Below are positions 1 through 8,623 of a DNA stretch of 64,000 nucleotides, in pieces. Below the pieces are notes generated by a model. That model did no database searches and was not told where the DNA came from. It saw only the letters and a list, made by a program, of their open reading frames with translations. The stretch spans positions 1 to 64,000 of the forward strand of contig JABSOZ010000023.1 in assembly GCA_013215295.1 (NCBI GenBank), read 5' to 3'. The position numbers and the translations under genes are program-made. Source of the DNA: Colwellia sp. Lineage in GTDB: Bacteria; Pseudomonadota; Gammaproteobacteria; Enterobacterales; Alteromonadaceae. Every line of letters starts with the position of its first letter. Position 1 is the stretch's first letter.

Positions 1-207
1 TTTGCATGCGGGTGGCTGGATGACATTCTCCGAGCTTGCTCGGCAAATTTAACAGTTTATTAGAAAGAAAAAGTTAAAAAATAATATGGTTCACTCTTCC
101 GTCTTTATTTACAGTAATTAATAGCACATCTAGCAAGCTAATAACAAGACTACCCTTTTTATATTTCTAAATATTTCAAAAGGTGCAACGCCGAAATTTT
201 ACTTTTA
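1..207. other. Upstream flank of intI, presumed attI side
   Basis: No gene is supported here. In integrons the recombination site attI and the cassettes lie on the 5' side of a divergently read intI, so any array would extend leftwards out of the window. Read on the minus strand, positions 53-47 give GTTAAAT, which fits the GTTRRRY core, but a 7-base degenerate match is weak. A small hairpin (CCGAG, CTTG, CTCGG) lies at 30-43 just beyond it. Bases 1-44 look more GC-rich than the rest, as if a different sequence block starts there. The attI assignment is inference only. Confidence 0.25.
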
Positions 208-251
208 TTGGCAAAAGAACTGAATACAACCTAAACTGTACAAACATACAG
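208..251 (+). promoter_or_regulatory. intI promoter with LexA (SOS) box
   Basis: CTGT-ACAAACAT-ACAG at 236-251 matches the gammaproteobacterial LexA consensus CTGT-N8-ACAG exactly and ends 17 bp before the intI start codon. A plausible promoter overlaps it: TTGGCA at 208-213, 18-bp spacer, TAAACT at 232-237. LexA control of integron integrases is established for Vibrio and class 1 integrons. Repression of intI until DNA damage is therefore expected here. The box is seen directly; promoter hexamers are inferred. Confidence 0.8.
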
Positions 252-268
252 TAACAAGGTTTTATATT

Positions 269-1246
269 ATGGATGCAAAATCTCCATTTTTATTAAGTAT
301 CGTTGAGCATATGCGAAACTTAAGATACGCTAAAAGAACGATAGAAACCTATATCCATTGGATTAAATATTTTATCAATTATTCGAATAAAACTCATCCT
401 GCCCTTATGGGGGATTTTGAAGTTGAAAGATTTCTAAGTTATTTAGTTAATCAACAAAATGTGTCCTCGGCTACCCAATCACTAGCATTAAATGCTTTAG
501 CTTTTTTATACAAAGAAATTCTAAAAAATGAATTGAGTTTAAAATTAAACTTTAATTTAAGTCGTAAACCTAGAAAGTTGCCTGATGTACTTACTCCTTT
601 AGAGGTCATGAAATTACTTTCTCACATACCACCACAACATCATTTATTAGTAAGCCTTTTATATGGTAGTGGTCTACGACTTATGGAAGCGATCCGCTTA
701 AGAGTTCAAGATATAGACTTTGACTATCACTGTATTTCTGTTTGGAATGGTAAGGGGAGTAAGCACAGAAGAGTTACCCTAGCGACTGAGCTTATACCTG
801 AACTGTATCAGCAAATTCAGAGGGTTAAAAAGTATCATCACCTAGATTTAGATAATATTCAATATAAAGGCGTATGGATACCTAATGCATTTAGCCGTAA
901 ATATCCGAGTGCAGCTAAAGAACTCAAATGGCAATATTTGTTCCCATCTTCACGATTGAGTATTCAACCAGAACAAGACTCCCAATATCTAAGACGTCAC
1001 CACCTAAATGAAAGTAGTATTCAAAAATCGGTAAAGAAGACAGCAAATCAGTTAAAGTTAGATAAAAGGATAACTTGTCATACGTTAAGACATTCATTTG
1101 CCACCCATTTATTGCAACGGGGAGCAGACATAAGAACAGTACAAGAACAGCTAGGTCATAGTGATTTAAGAACAACACAAATTTATACCCATGTACTTGA
1201 ACACGGAGCAAACGGTGTTCGAAGTCCCTTGTCAGATCTTATTTAG
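269..1246 (+). CDS. intI: Integron integrase IntI (tyrosine recombinase)
   Basis: A 325-residue tyrosine recombinase that would insert and excise gene cassettes at attI and attC sites. It has an N-terminal SAM-like core-binding domain (about residues 5-95) and a C-terminal catalytic domain. Catalytic residues are visible: Arg in GSGLRLMEA, Lys in GKGSKHRR, His-x-x-Arg in CHTLRHSF, His in LGHSDLRTT and the nucleophile Tyr in IYTHV. The insert that separates IntI from XerC/D is present ([17 protein letters not shown], then RRHHL), and the tail GANGVRSPL is typical of IntI. The length agrees with the family (about 320-340). The gene appears intact. It stands alone, preceded by a LexA box. No attC array is visible to its right, so either cassettes lie off the left edge or the integron is empty. 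Confidence 0.95.
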   Translation: MDAKSPFLLSIVEHMRNLRYAKRTIETYIHWIKYFINYSNKTHPALMGDFEVERFLSYLVNQQNVSSATQSLALNALAFLYKEILKNELSLKLNFNLSRKPRKLPDVLTPLEVMKLLSHIPPQHHLLVSLLYGSGLRLMEAIRLRVQDIDFDYHCISVWNGKGSKHRRVTLATELIPELYQQIQRVKKYHHLDLDNIQYKGVWIPNAFSRKYPSAAKELKWQYLFPSSRLSIQPEQDSQYLRRHHLNESSIQKSVKKTANQLKLDKRITCHTLRHSFATHLLQRGADIRTVQEQLGHSDLRTTQIYTHVLEHGANGVRSPLSDLI

Positions 1247-1285
1247 GGTATTTCTGACTTTATAAAGGACTAAAAGGAATAGACG

Positions 1286-1338
1286 GTTAACAACAATCTG
1301 GCTAAACATATTATATGATACGATTGTTTTTTGTTAAC
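1286..1338 (+). terminator. Possible hairpin terminator after intI
   Basis: GTTAACAACAATC at 1286-1298 is mirrored by GATTGTTTTTTGTTAAC at 1322-1338, with extra T residues in the right arm. The inner stem AACAATC/GATTGTT is followed by a T run, so it could terminate intI transcription. The stem is short and AT-rich and the loop is long (23 nt). The rest of 1247-1506 holds nothing recognisable. Confidence 0.25.
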
Positions 1339-1506
1339 AAATGAATAGCGCTATTAAAATTATATCTCATACTGTGAATCCAACTATCATATTCTAAAAG
1401 TACGGTTTACTGAATATGTATGGAGCTTAATAAAAATTTCATTGACTAAAAATTGTTATTAAGCCCTAAAAATAGATAAGCGTTCAAATTTCAGTGACTG
1501 ACGTAT

Positions 1507-2331
1507 TCATATTCCAACAGCCTGTTTAACTTTTTCTTTATAACTTCTGCTCACCTTTAACTCTTTACCACTACTCATCACTAAATAGTATTCGCCATTA
1601 AGCTGGCTACAAAATTTATCAATATAATGTTTATTAACGATAGTAGAGCGATGGCTACGAACAAATTGCTTGGGGTCTAAAATCTCTTCAAGCTGTTTCA
1701 TTGTTTTTCTTAGGATATGTGTGGTACTTTCAGTGTGAACACACATATAGTCCCCCGCAGCGTCAATCCATAAAATGTCTTTTACAGGAACTAGGCTAAC
1801 TTCACCGGCATCTTTAATGGCCAAGATATCGGAATAAGACGACAAACTTACGGGTTGGTTATTAGACAATTCTTCTAGGATTTTCTCGCAGTCATTACCT
1901 GTTACATCGCTAACAAGTTGAATGAGTTTTGATTTATGAGCAGCATTTTCTGTGCTGATAAGCTTCTGTCTAACTTTATTCATAGACTCAGCTAACCGAT
2001 TTTCGTCTGCGGGTTTTAATAAATAATCTTGAGCGTGAACTTCAAACGCTTGTAACGCGTATTGATCAAATGCAGTAACAAAAATGACTATCGGTAACTT
2101 TAGCCCCTGTTCAATAATAGCTTGTACCACTTCAAAACCATTGAGTCCTGGCATTTGTATGTCAAGAAACATTAAATCAGGTTCATATGCACGCACAGCT
2201 TCAAGTGCTTCACGACCATTATGACATTGCGCAATTATATCAACGTCTTTATGTTCAGCTAAACGCACTGCAAGGCCTTTCCTTGCCAAAGGTTCATCAT
2301 CAACAATGATTGTTGATAGAAGCATTGTCAT
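1507..2331 (-). CDS. LytTR-type response regulator (system 1)
   Basis: Two-component response regulator of 274 residues. The receiver domain (about 4-125) has the acidic pair DD11-12, the phospho-acceptor Asp57 in MFLDIQMPG and Lys106 in LLKPAD. The C-terminal LytTR DNA-binding domain (about 165-272) has the usual LWIDAAGDYMCVH and FVRSHRSTIVN blocks. Its start overlaps the stop of the upstream kinase by 4 bp (ATGA), which indicates translational coupling. A second in-frame ATG two codons on (MLLST) is an alternative start. The target genes are unknown. It is a more distant paralogue of the LytTR regulators at 11418 and 21851. Confidence 0.9.
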   Translation of the reverse strand: MTMLLSTIIVDDEPLARKGLAVRLAEHKDVDIIAQCHNGREALEAVRAYEPDLMFLDIQMPGLNGFEVVQAIIEQGLKLPIVIFVTAFDQYALQAFEVHAQDYLLKPADENRLAESMNKVRQKLISTENAAHKSKLIQLVSDVTGNDCEKILEELSNNQPVSLSSYSDILAIKDAGEVSLVPVKDILWIDAAGDYMCVHTESTTHILRKTMKQLEEILDPKQFVRSHRSTIVNKHYIDKFCSQLNGEYYLVMSSGKELKVSRSYKEKVKQAVGI

Positions 2332-3410
2332 GTATGTTCCTCTAATTCGTGTGGCATTCGAATACTTACTTTAACACCTTTGGGCTGATTATTGGCAACA
2401 ACTAAGGAATAATTATTGCCGTACAACGCTTGTAGTCTTTCACGACTATTTGCAAGTCCAACACCATTTTCACGATACAAATTACCATTTGTAATTTCAG
2501 CTCCAGGTCCATTGTCTGCAAGCTCTAATAACAGGTCATTGGCAAAACGCGTAACCGTTACTTTAATTGTGCCACCGTTTTCTTGTGATGCTATAGCATA
2601 CTTTATGGAGTTTTCAGCAATCGGCTGCAATATCATACTCGGTACTAATGCATTTTTACAATCATCTGCCACAATAAACTCGACGCGTAATCGGTCTTCA
2701 AAACGAACTTTTTCGATATCTAGGTATAATTTAAGTGCGTGAAGTTCACTCTGTAAAGTCACTTTTTTCATCGGGTCTTTATCTAGAGAGTAGCGTAAAA
2801 ATTCACTTAACTTCGTCACCATGCCGTTGGCTATTTTATTTTCTTGCACTAAAATCAGGGTGGAAATTGCGTTTAGGGTATTGAAGAGAAAATGTGGATT
2901 GAGCTGATAACGTAGCATTTTTAGCTGCGCTTGATGAGCAACACTGTTCGCTTCTAATACATTTTGCTTTTCTTTTTGAAGCATTTGATAATATTTTGTT
3001 CCAAAGTACAAACCACTCCAGCTCAAAATAATAAAGAATGAATAAACACTATTGGACGTATAGTACAGCCAAAAGTCAGGACGGTAACCGTGCTTATATA
3101 TTTCCCAATGATTAACATTTTTGACAACTTGCCAAAGAACACCAGTTAAATAAGAGGCAACAATGACGACACCCGCTATTTTAGCAGGACTAAAGTTCCA
3201 AACTCGGCGGTAAAGGTATCGTAAAGGTACGGTAAACAGCCAGCCTGCGTAGGCATTCAGAAAAATAATAACCACAAAAATATCACGAGGATCATGTAAT
3301 AATGATCCTAAGTAATGCACTAAAGCAAAACCAAACCAACTGCAGCTATGAACTAACCAAAACAATCGATTTTTGTTTTCTAAAAATTCTTTCCAATTCA
3401 CACAGTACAA
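2328..3410 (-). CDS. LytS/YpdA-type membrane sensor histidine kinase (system 1)
   Basis: Sensor kinase of about 360 residues with an N-terminal block of roughly four membrane segments (residues 15-140), a short coiled linker, and a His_kinase (PF06580-type) domain. The phospho-acceptor histidine is in QLNPHFLFNTLN. The ATP-binding part has the N-box (PIAENSIKYA), DNGPG and GVGLANSRERL. No ligand-binding domain is recognisable, so the signal is unknown. The reading frame opens with TTG at 3410; an in-frame TAA lies upstream and there is no early ATG, so the start is TTG 3410 or GTG 3401. An AGGA sequence lies about 11 bp before the TTG. It is the first gene of a two-gene operon with the regulator. 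Confidence 0.85.
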   Translation of the reverse strand: MYCVNWKEFLENKNRLFWLVHSCSWFGFALVHYLGSLLHDPRDIFVVIIFLNAYAGWLFTVPLRYLYRRVWNFSPAKIAGVVIVASYLTGVLWQVVKNVNHWEIYKHGYRPDFWLYYTSNSVYSFFIILSWSGLYFGTKYYQMLQKEKQNVLEANSVAHQAQLKMLRYQLNPHFLFNTLNAISTLILVQENKIANGMVTKLSEFLRYSLDKDPMKKVTLQSELHALKLYLDIEKVRFEDRLRVEFIVADDCKNALVPSMILQPIAENSIKYAIASQENGGTIKVTVTRFANDLLLELADNGPGAEITNGNLYRENGVGLANSRERLQALYGNNYSLVVANNQPKGVKVSIRMPHELEEHT

Positions 3411-3523
3411 CCAGTAAAAGATCCTATTTTAATTATGGAGTAGCTTTACGATTGACGCATTACCGTTGACCGTAGCATTTCAGCTACTTGTCTCATTTAT
3501 ATTTAAAATGATGTAAGTAAAGC

Positions 3524-3874
3524 TTAAACAGATAACATTTTACCCAACGGCTGGCCGCCTACTAAATGCATATGAATGTGATAAACCTCTTGTCCACCAT
3601 GATCATTACAATTAATAATGAGACGGTATCCATCTTCAGCTATTCCTTCCTCTTTGGCTATTTTTTTTGCTACCGTAATCATTCGTCCTAAGGTAAGTTC
3701 ATCATCCTCAGTAATATCATTAATCGTAGGTATTAATTTATTTGGAATAATAAGTACGTGTGTCTTTGTTTGAGGGGTAATATCTCTAAATGCTGTAACA
3801 AGTTCATCTTGATAAAGTAATGGTGTTGGTATTTCTTGTCTGATAATTTTTGAAAATATTGTTTCTTCTACCAT
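3524..3874 (-). CDS. hinT: HIT-family nucleotide hydrolase (HinT-like)
   Basis: A 116-residue histidine-triad protein, expected to hydrolyse purine nucleoside phosphoramidates in the cytoplasm. The triad HIHMH is at residues 99-103 with Asn89 in the preceding strand (LIINCNDHG), and length is typical for HinT. The start at 3874 is chosen because GGAG lies 7 bp upstream; a longer reading opens only with TTG. It lies 21 bp downstream of bluB and probably shares its transcript. E. coli HinT has no fixed link to cobalamin, so the pairing with bluB may be incidental. Confidence 0.9.
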   Translation of the reverse strand: MVEETIFSKIIRQEIPTPLLYQDELVTAFRDITPQTKTHVLIIPNKLIPTINDITEDDELTLGRMITVAKKIAKEEGIAEDGYRLIINCNDHGGQEVYHIHMHLVGGQPLGKMLSV

Positions 3875-3895
3875 GGTTTGCTCCAATGTATATTG

Positions 3896-4549
3896 TTAGT
3901 CTTCGTCAATTGACCATTTATTATAGTGTATCGCTTTGTCAACCGATCGTCTTGGTAACCATCCCGCACTTTCAAGTTCAGGTTTATCTTTAAATTGAGT
4001 GACATATCCGATACACAGATAAGCAATTATTTCTATATTTGATGGAATACTTAAAGCGTCTCTAAGAACGTCATCTTCAATAATACTTACCCAACCGACC
4101 CCCAAATTCTCTGCCCTTGCTGCAAGCCATAAGTTTTGTACGGCACACACTGCACTGTATAGGTCCATTTCAGCTTTGATAGTTTTACCTAAAATAACGG
4201 GCCCGTTTCTTTCTCTATCGCAGGTCACACAAATTCCAATGGGTGCCTCTAAAATACCTTCAAGTTTAAGTTTTTGATATTCTTTTTGTTTATCATCACT
4301 AAACATAGCTTTTGAATGTTCGTTAGCTTGATCAAAACCCTGCTTAATTTTTTGTTTTGTTTCTTCTTCATTAACAACAATAAAATCCCAAGGTTGCATA
4401 AAACCAACACTCGGTGCGTGATGTGCTGCGGTTAATACTCGCAATAAAGTATCTTCAGGAATATTGCGATTAATAAAGTCGCTTCGAACGTCTCGACGCG
4501 CAAAAATAGTTTTATAGACTGCGTTTCTTTCTTCTTCAGAAATCTTCAT
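3896..4549 (-). CDS. bluB: 5,6-dimethylbenzimidazole synthase BluB
   Basis: Nitroreductase-fold enzyme that converts reduced FMN, with oxygen, to 5,6-dimethylbenzimidazole, the lower ligand of cobalamin. The family signatures are IFARRDVRSDF (residues 15-25), HHAPSVGFMQPWDF and the C-terminal GYVTQF...WLPRRSVDKAIHYNKW. Length 217 is normal for BluB. The start ATG at 4549 is the only good one, though no strong ribosome site is visible. No other cobalamin gene and no cobalamin riboswitch were seen nearby, so the enzyme may complement imported precursors. It is the first gene of a short unit with hinT. Confidence 0.88.
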   Translation of the reverse strand: MKISEEERNAVYKTIFARRDVRSDFINRNIPEDTLLRVLTAAHHAPSVGFMQPWDFIVVNEEETKQKIKQGFDQANEHSKAMFSDDKQKEYQKLKLEGILEAPIGICVTCDRERNGPVILGKTIKAEMDLYSAVCAVQNLWLAARAENLGVGWVSIIEDDVLRDALSIPSNIEIIAYLCIGYVTQFKDKPELESAGWLPRRSVDKAIHYNKWSIDED

Positions 4550-4590
4550 TTTGAATTATTTTATGATCCATTAACAATTTATATTGTGAC

Positions 4591-4626
4591 ATAAAAAAGG
4601 TCTAGATTAATGCGTAATCTAGACCT
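4591..4626 (-). terminator. Rho-independent terminator of the DUF3466 gene
   Basis: A perfect 12-bp stem AGGTCTAGATTA/TAATCTAGACCT (4598-4609 with 4615-4626) encloses a 5-base loop. On the minus strand it is followed by TTTTTTAT, and it begins 24 bp after the stop at 4651. It separates the DUF3466 gene from bluB. Confidence 0.9.
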
Positions 4627-4650
4627 AATAAAAATATTAAAAACAATTAA

Positions 4651-6444
4651 TTAGCTTTCATTTGAAAATCTTCGTCTAAAGCCTAATATTAATAAAGTAA
4701 ATAAACCCGCAAATCCGAAACTTGCACCTTGTCGTTTTACTTTTTCTTCAACTTCTGAACAATCTTCAATCTCACCATCGAGTAAAGGTTTCAAAGTAAC
4801 AGCTCGAACTACATCTTCAACAAGTTGCTCTCCGGTATCCTTATCAAACATCAAATCGCCTTTCGCATCACGACGTGGTGCTTTCACTAATGCTGAAGCT
4901 GATATTTCATTATTATCATTAATATCACGTGCTTCAATTATCGTGTAATCAGATGAACAAGTTAATAAATCATTGAGGTCTGTGAATGTTTTACTTTCAA
5001 TCTCATACATAAAGGCATGTTTACGTCGAGGTGCACTATCACTGTCGTTATGTGTTTCAACTTCACCTTCACCAACAATAATTCCATTTTCATTAATGGC
5101 GCGGCCAGTACTTGATGAACCATTGAAGAAGTCATCTGGTCTTATCATTTGCATAGCACCATCAAACTCATTGGTGTCTACATGAAAAAACTTAGTACGC
5201 AAACTACCGTTTACGTAAGTTTTAACATGACCAACGGCAATGCCTTTGTTGTTGATATCATAGGCACGTGAATCAAAAAATTTACTATGGTCTTCTGTGA
5301 AATCTTTCACCTCGCCATTTTTATAAACTACCGCATATAATTGACGTGATTCATTACTACTTGGATCAGTTTCATTTTCATCCCACCAGCCATGTGCAAA
5401 ACCTACGGCAACACCATCATTATTAATAGCCTGAGCATAATTTACAAATTCACGTTCATCATCAACATGTGGAGTAATCAAGTGACCGAGTGTTTCAGAG
5501 GTAGTAGAGCCATCTATACTGATCGACCATTTAATCGCTTCTGTGTTGTACATGCTACCAACAATTCTTTGAATACACACCTCGAAAGGTAGGTCGTCAA
5601 GTATATCAGGGTCAGCACAACCGCCCGTAGTATCGGTTATAACATCGATTGCATCTTGATCAATACTTGTACTGGCGTAACCAACGGCAAACCTAGACTC
5701 ACTGATATCTAAAATTGCAGATTCACCACCGAAACGTAAAGCTTCTGGAATATCATCGCCTTCTGTTGGCGGTTTTAATTCAATGATTGTGTCACCGGCA
5801 TCAGGAGAGAAAAAGGCGCGAGTGGTAAAGTCACGTACCCAATGAACAACTTCGTCTCCATCACTTTCCGTAAAAGGTAATGCGGTGTACGGTGCAGAAC
5901 CATTGCCGTAAATCCAACCTTCATTAGAAATGCCATTAACGTAATCTATTGTAGAACGAGTTAATGTTGATGTATCAGGAAATGGTTGATCAAATACCAC
6001 AAAATCTTCTGTAGCACCTGCTTCGCCCGTTAAGTTGCGCATGGCAACAATTGCACCCACTTTTTGATAAAGGCTACTGGTAATTCGACCATTCAAAAAT
6101 CGTACAGCCCAAGCTAAATCATTAGCCGTTGGGTTACCGGCTCTTAAAGCATTTTCGTCTTCAATATCTTCTAGAGCGATCACATTCTCATGACTAAATT
6201 TTGCTAAAGTTACAATGTCATCGAAATCATCATCATCAAAATATTGGAACTGAACGGGGAAATTATAAATATCTGTACCAGAAATCGCCATTTGACTTTG
6301 ATTATTTTCTTGCTGAGCATAGCTAAACTTTACTATATCTATACCGCCTTTATCGATAACTTCATATTTAGCTGCATGTGCAATGGATAAACTTAAAGCA
6401 CTACTAATACCTAACGCTAATACCGATTTTACAAATTTGTTCAT
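4651..6444 (-). CDS. DUF3466 exported protein with GlyGly-CTERM-like tail
   Basis: A 597-residue protein of the DUF3466 family, function unknown. It begins with a Sec signal peptide (MNKFVKSVLALGISSALS..., cleavage after AHA about residue 24). The body has repeated short segments of the type AINNDGVAVGFAHG, DINNKGIAVGHV and AINENGIIVGEGE, spaced through residues 340-480, as in HAF/extracellular repeat proteins. The C-terminus is a single hydrophobic helix preceded by QGASFG and followed by RRRF, resembling a GlyGly-CTERM sorting signal read by rhombosortase. The protein is therefore probably delivered to the outer surface. It lies 25 bp after uup and ends at a strong terminator; in Shewanella and Vibrio the same neighbour order occurs. 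Confidence 0.85.
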   Translation of the reverse strand: MNKFVKSVLALGISSALSLSIAHAAKYEVIDKGGIDIVKFSYAQQENNQSQMAISGTDIYNFPVQFQYFDDDDFDDIVTLAKFSHENVIALEDIEDENALRAGNPTANDLAWAVRFLNGRITSSLYQKVGAIVAMRNLTGEAGATEDFVVFDQPFPDTSTLTRSTIDYVNGISNEGWIYGNGSAPYTALPFTESDGDEVVHWVRDFTTRAFFSPDAGDTIIELKPPTEGDDIPEALRFGGESAILDISESRFAVGYASTSIDQDAIDVITDTTGGCADPDILDDLPFEVCIQRIVGSMYNTEAIKWSISIDGSTTSETLGHLITPHVDDEREFVNYAQAINNDGVAVGFAHGWWDENETDPSSNESRQLYAVVYKNGEVKDFTEDHSKFFDSRAYDINNKGIAVGHVKTYVNGSLRTKFFHVDTNEFDGAMQMIRPDDFFNGSSSTGRAINENGIIVGEGEVETHNDSDSAPRRKHAFMYEIESKTFTDLNDLLTCSSDYTIIEARDINDNNEISASALVKAPRRDAKGDLMFDKDTGEQLVEDVVRAVTLKPLLDGEIEDCSEVEEKVKRQGASFGFAGLFTLLILGFRRRFSNES

Positions 6445-6469
6445 ATAACTACTTAACTCTCATTTCTTG

Positions 6470-8374
6470 TTATAATTCATCTAGCTCTTGCCATCTTGCG
6501 AAAGCGATTTCGAGTTTTGACTCACTTTCTGCAAGCTGGTTCAATATATTTTTTTTAATATCACTATCTTTGCTAAAAAACTTAGGGTCATTGACCTGTT
6601 CTTGCAGTGAATTAATTAACGATTCTAGCTCATCAACTTGTTCTGGTAATGCTTCTAATTCACGACTCTCTTTAAATGATAATTTTTTCTTTGTAGAAAC
6701 TTTAACCGCAGTCTTACTTTCATTTACCGCGGTCTTTGGTGTCACGCCGTCAGCTAATTGCTTTCGTTGTTCTGCTTTATAAGCTAAGTAACTATCAACA
6801 TCATCATAACCACCCACTATATTTGTTATTTGACCACTGCCATCAAAGTAAAGGCAAGTGTTTACACAGTTATTAACAAAATCACGATCATGGCTAACTA
6901 AAATAACCGTTCCGGCATAATTTGCAACGACTTCTTCTAATAATTCTAAAGTTTCGATATCCAAATCATTGGTGGGCTCATCGAGAATCAATAAATTACT
7001 GGGCCTTAAAAATAAACGCGCTAATAACAAGCGGTTCTTCTCTCCACCTGATAAAGCTCTTACAGGCGTTCTTGCCCGTTTTGGACTAAATAAGAAATCT
7101 TGTAAATAACCTAGAACATGACGAGTAACACCATTAACTGTCACTTCTTGTTTACCTTCAGCCACAGTGTCTTGAACGGTCAGATTCAAATCTAAAGCTT
7201 CACGATGCTGATCAAAATAAGCAATATCTAAATTAACACCGGCGCGCATTTTCCCAGATGTGGGTTGCTGCTCATCCATGATCAATTTGATTAATGTTGA
7301 CTTACCTGTACCGTTTGCCCCAATAAGTGCTAAACGGTCACCACGCGTGATCAATAACTCTAAGTCTTTGAATATTGTTTTATCACCAAACGCCATATGC
7401 AAGTTTTCGCACTCAAAAACCAACTTACCAGAACGATCACCTGTTGATATATTAATTTCGCCTTGTTTCTTAACTTCACGCCTCTGCTGACGTTCAACAC
7501 GTAATTTTTCAAGAGATCGTACTCTTCCTTCGTTACGCGTTCTTCGCGCTTTAATGCCTTGTCTGATCCAGACTTCTTCTTCGGCTAATCGCTTATCAAA
7601 AAGCGCATTTTGTGTAGACTCTACTTCTAAGTCATGCGCTTTCTGTTCAATATAGAGGTCATAGTTACCTGGGTAACTCACTAATTGACCACGATCTAAA
7701 TCTAAAATGCGTGTCGCTAAACCGCGAATAAATGCTCTATCATGACTTATAAAGATGATAGTCCCTTTAAAGTCTTTCAAAAATTGCTCTAACCACAATA
7801 CACTACTGATATCTAAATGGTTGGTTGGCTCATCAAGTAATAAAACATCAGGCTCACTTACCAATGCTTTAGCTAAAGCAAGTTTACGTAACCAACCACC
7901 TGAAAGGCTGTTAATTTTTTTGTCTGCATCTAACGCTAAAGTGGTTAATACTTTATCAATGCGTTGTTCATCTTGCCATGCATTAGCTTGGTCAAGTTCC
8001 TGTTGCGCATTAGCCAATTTATTAAGATTTTTCTCTGAAGGGTCTTCACCGATTATATGAATTAGATGGTGATATTTTTTTATCAATTCAGCATTTTCAG
8101 CGACACCTTGAGCAACATAGTCAAATACAGTCATGTCAGATGATTCAGGTGGATCTTGCTCTAACATCGACAATTTAATATTGTTCGACATCAAAATTTG
8201 GCCATCGTCCAGGTTTTGCTTACCCATTAAAACTTTCATTAATGACGATTTTCCTGCGCCATTTTTACCAACCAAACAAATCCTTTCGCCCGTTTTAATG
8301 GTCAAATTTGCTTTGTCTAAAATACTGTCTTCACCAAAGGCTAGTTCACCTTGGGCTATGCGGATTAATTCCAT
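6470..8374 (-). CDS. uup: ABC-F family ATPase Uup
   Basis: Cytoplasmic ABC-F ATPase of 634 residues without membrane segments. It has two ATP-binding cassettes: Walker A GKNGAGKSS, signature LSGGWLRK and Walker B LLLDEPTNHLD in the first; GANGTGKST, LSGGEKNR and LILDEPTNDLD in the second. A charged linker lies between them and a C-terminal coiled-coil domain (about 560-634) is typical of Uup. ABC-F proteins act on the ribosome or on branched DNA intermediates; Uup is linked to precise excision of transposons in E. coli. It follows the glutaredoxin gene by 3 bp, so it belongs to the rlmKL-grx-uup operon. Confidence 0.95.
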   Translation of the reverse strand: MELIRIAQGELAFGEDSILDKANLTIKTGERICLVGKNGAGKSSLMKVLMGKQNLDDGQILMSNNIKLSMLEQDPPESSDMTVFDYVAQGVAENAELIKKYHHLIHIIGEDPSEKNLNKLANAQQELDQANAWQDEQRIDKVLTTLALDADKKINSLSGGWLRKLALAKALVSEPDVLLLDEPTNHLDISSVLWLEQFLKDFKGTIIFISHDRAFIRGLATRILDLDRGQLVSYPGNYDLYIEQKAHDLEVESTQNALFDKRLAEEEVWIRQGIKARRTRNEGRVRSLEKLRVERQQRREVKKQGEINISTGDRSGKLVFECENLHMAFGDKTIFKDLELLITRGDRLALIGANGTGKSTLIKLIMDEQQPTSGKMRAGVNLDIAYFDQHREALDLNLTVQDTVAEGKQEVTVNGVTRHVLGYLQDFLFSPKRARTPVRALSGGEKNRLLLARLFLRPSNLLILDEPTNDLDIETLELLEEVVANYAGTVILVSHDRDFVNNCVNTCLYFDGSGQITNIVGGYDDVDSYLAYKAEQRKQLADGVTPKTAVNESKTAVKVSTKKKLSFKESRELEALPEQVDELESLINSLQEQVNDPKFFSKDSDIKKNILNQLAESESKLEIAFARWQELDEL

Positions 8375-8377
8375 GGG

Positions 8378-8623
8378 TTATATCAACTCTACTACTTGTG
8401 ATTGTTCAAAAGGCCAGAATAACTTCATGTTATCACTCAGGCGCTCTAATACGGGAATATGGACACCGTATAACTCAACTAAATTTTGTTCACCTTCAAT
8501 ATTTGCATCAATAATATCAACAACACTGATTTGGTGATCGGGAATAACATTGCCAATAAGCTCCATCGCTTGTTCACATAAATGGCAACCTTCACTGCTG
8601 TATAAGTGAAATAAAACACTCAT
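8378..8623 (-). CDS. Glutaredoxin-like thioredoxin-fold protein
   Basis: An 81-residue protein with a thioredoxin-fold start and an active-site-like CHLC motif (residues 13-16, EGCHLCEQA). HIPVL supplies the cis-proline. It matches the DUF836/glutaredoxin-like family commonly found between rlmKL and uup in marine gammaproteobacteria. It is presumably a cytoplasmic thiol-disulfide protein; the substrate is unknown. Its ATG overlaps the stop codon of rlmKL (TAATG), so it is probably translationally coupled. Confidence 0.85.
   Translation of the reverse strand: MSVLFHLYSSEGCHLCEQAMELIGNVIPDHQISVVDIIDANIEGEQNLVELYGVHIPVLERLSDNMKLFWPFEQSQVVELI

Noticed and set aside
924-1211. Minus-strand ORF inside intI
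   Set aside because: It is fully antisense to a well-supported integrase, has no ribosome site, and its sequence matches no family.
1286-1338. Imperfect inverted repeat after intI as an attC site
   Set aside because: The ends read GTTAACA, which lacks the GTTRRRY core, and it lies on the wrong side of intI for a cassette array.
3896-4650. Cobalamin riboswitch before bluB
   Set aside because: Only about 100 bp separate bluB from the convergently placed terminator and no B12-box sequence (GCCACTG) was seen.
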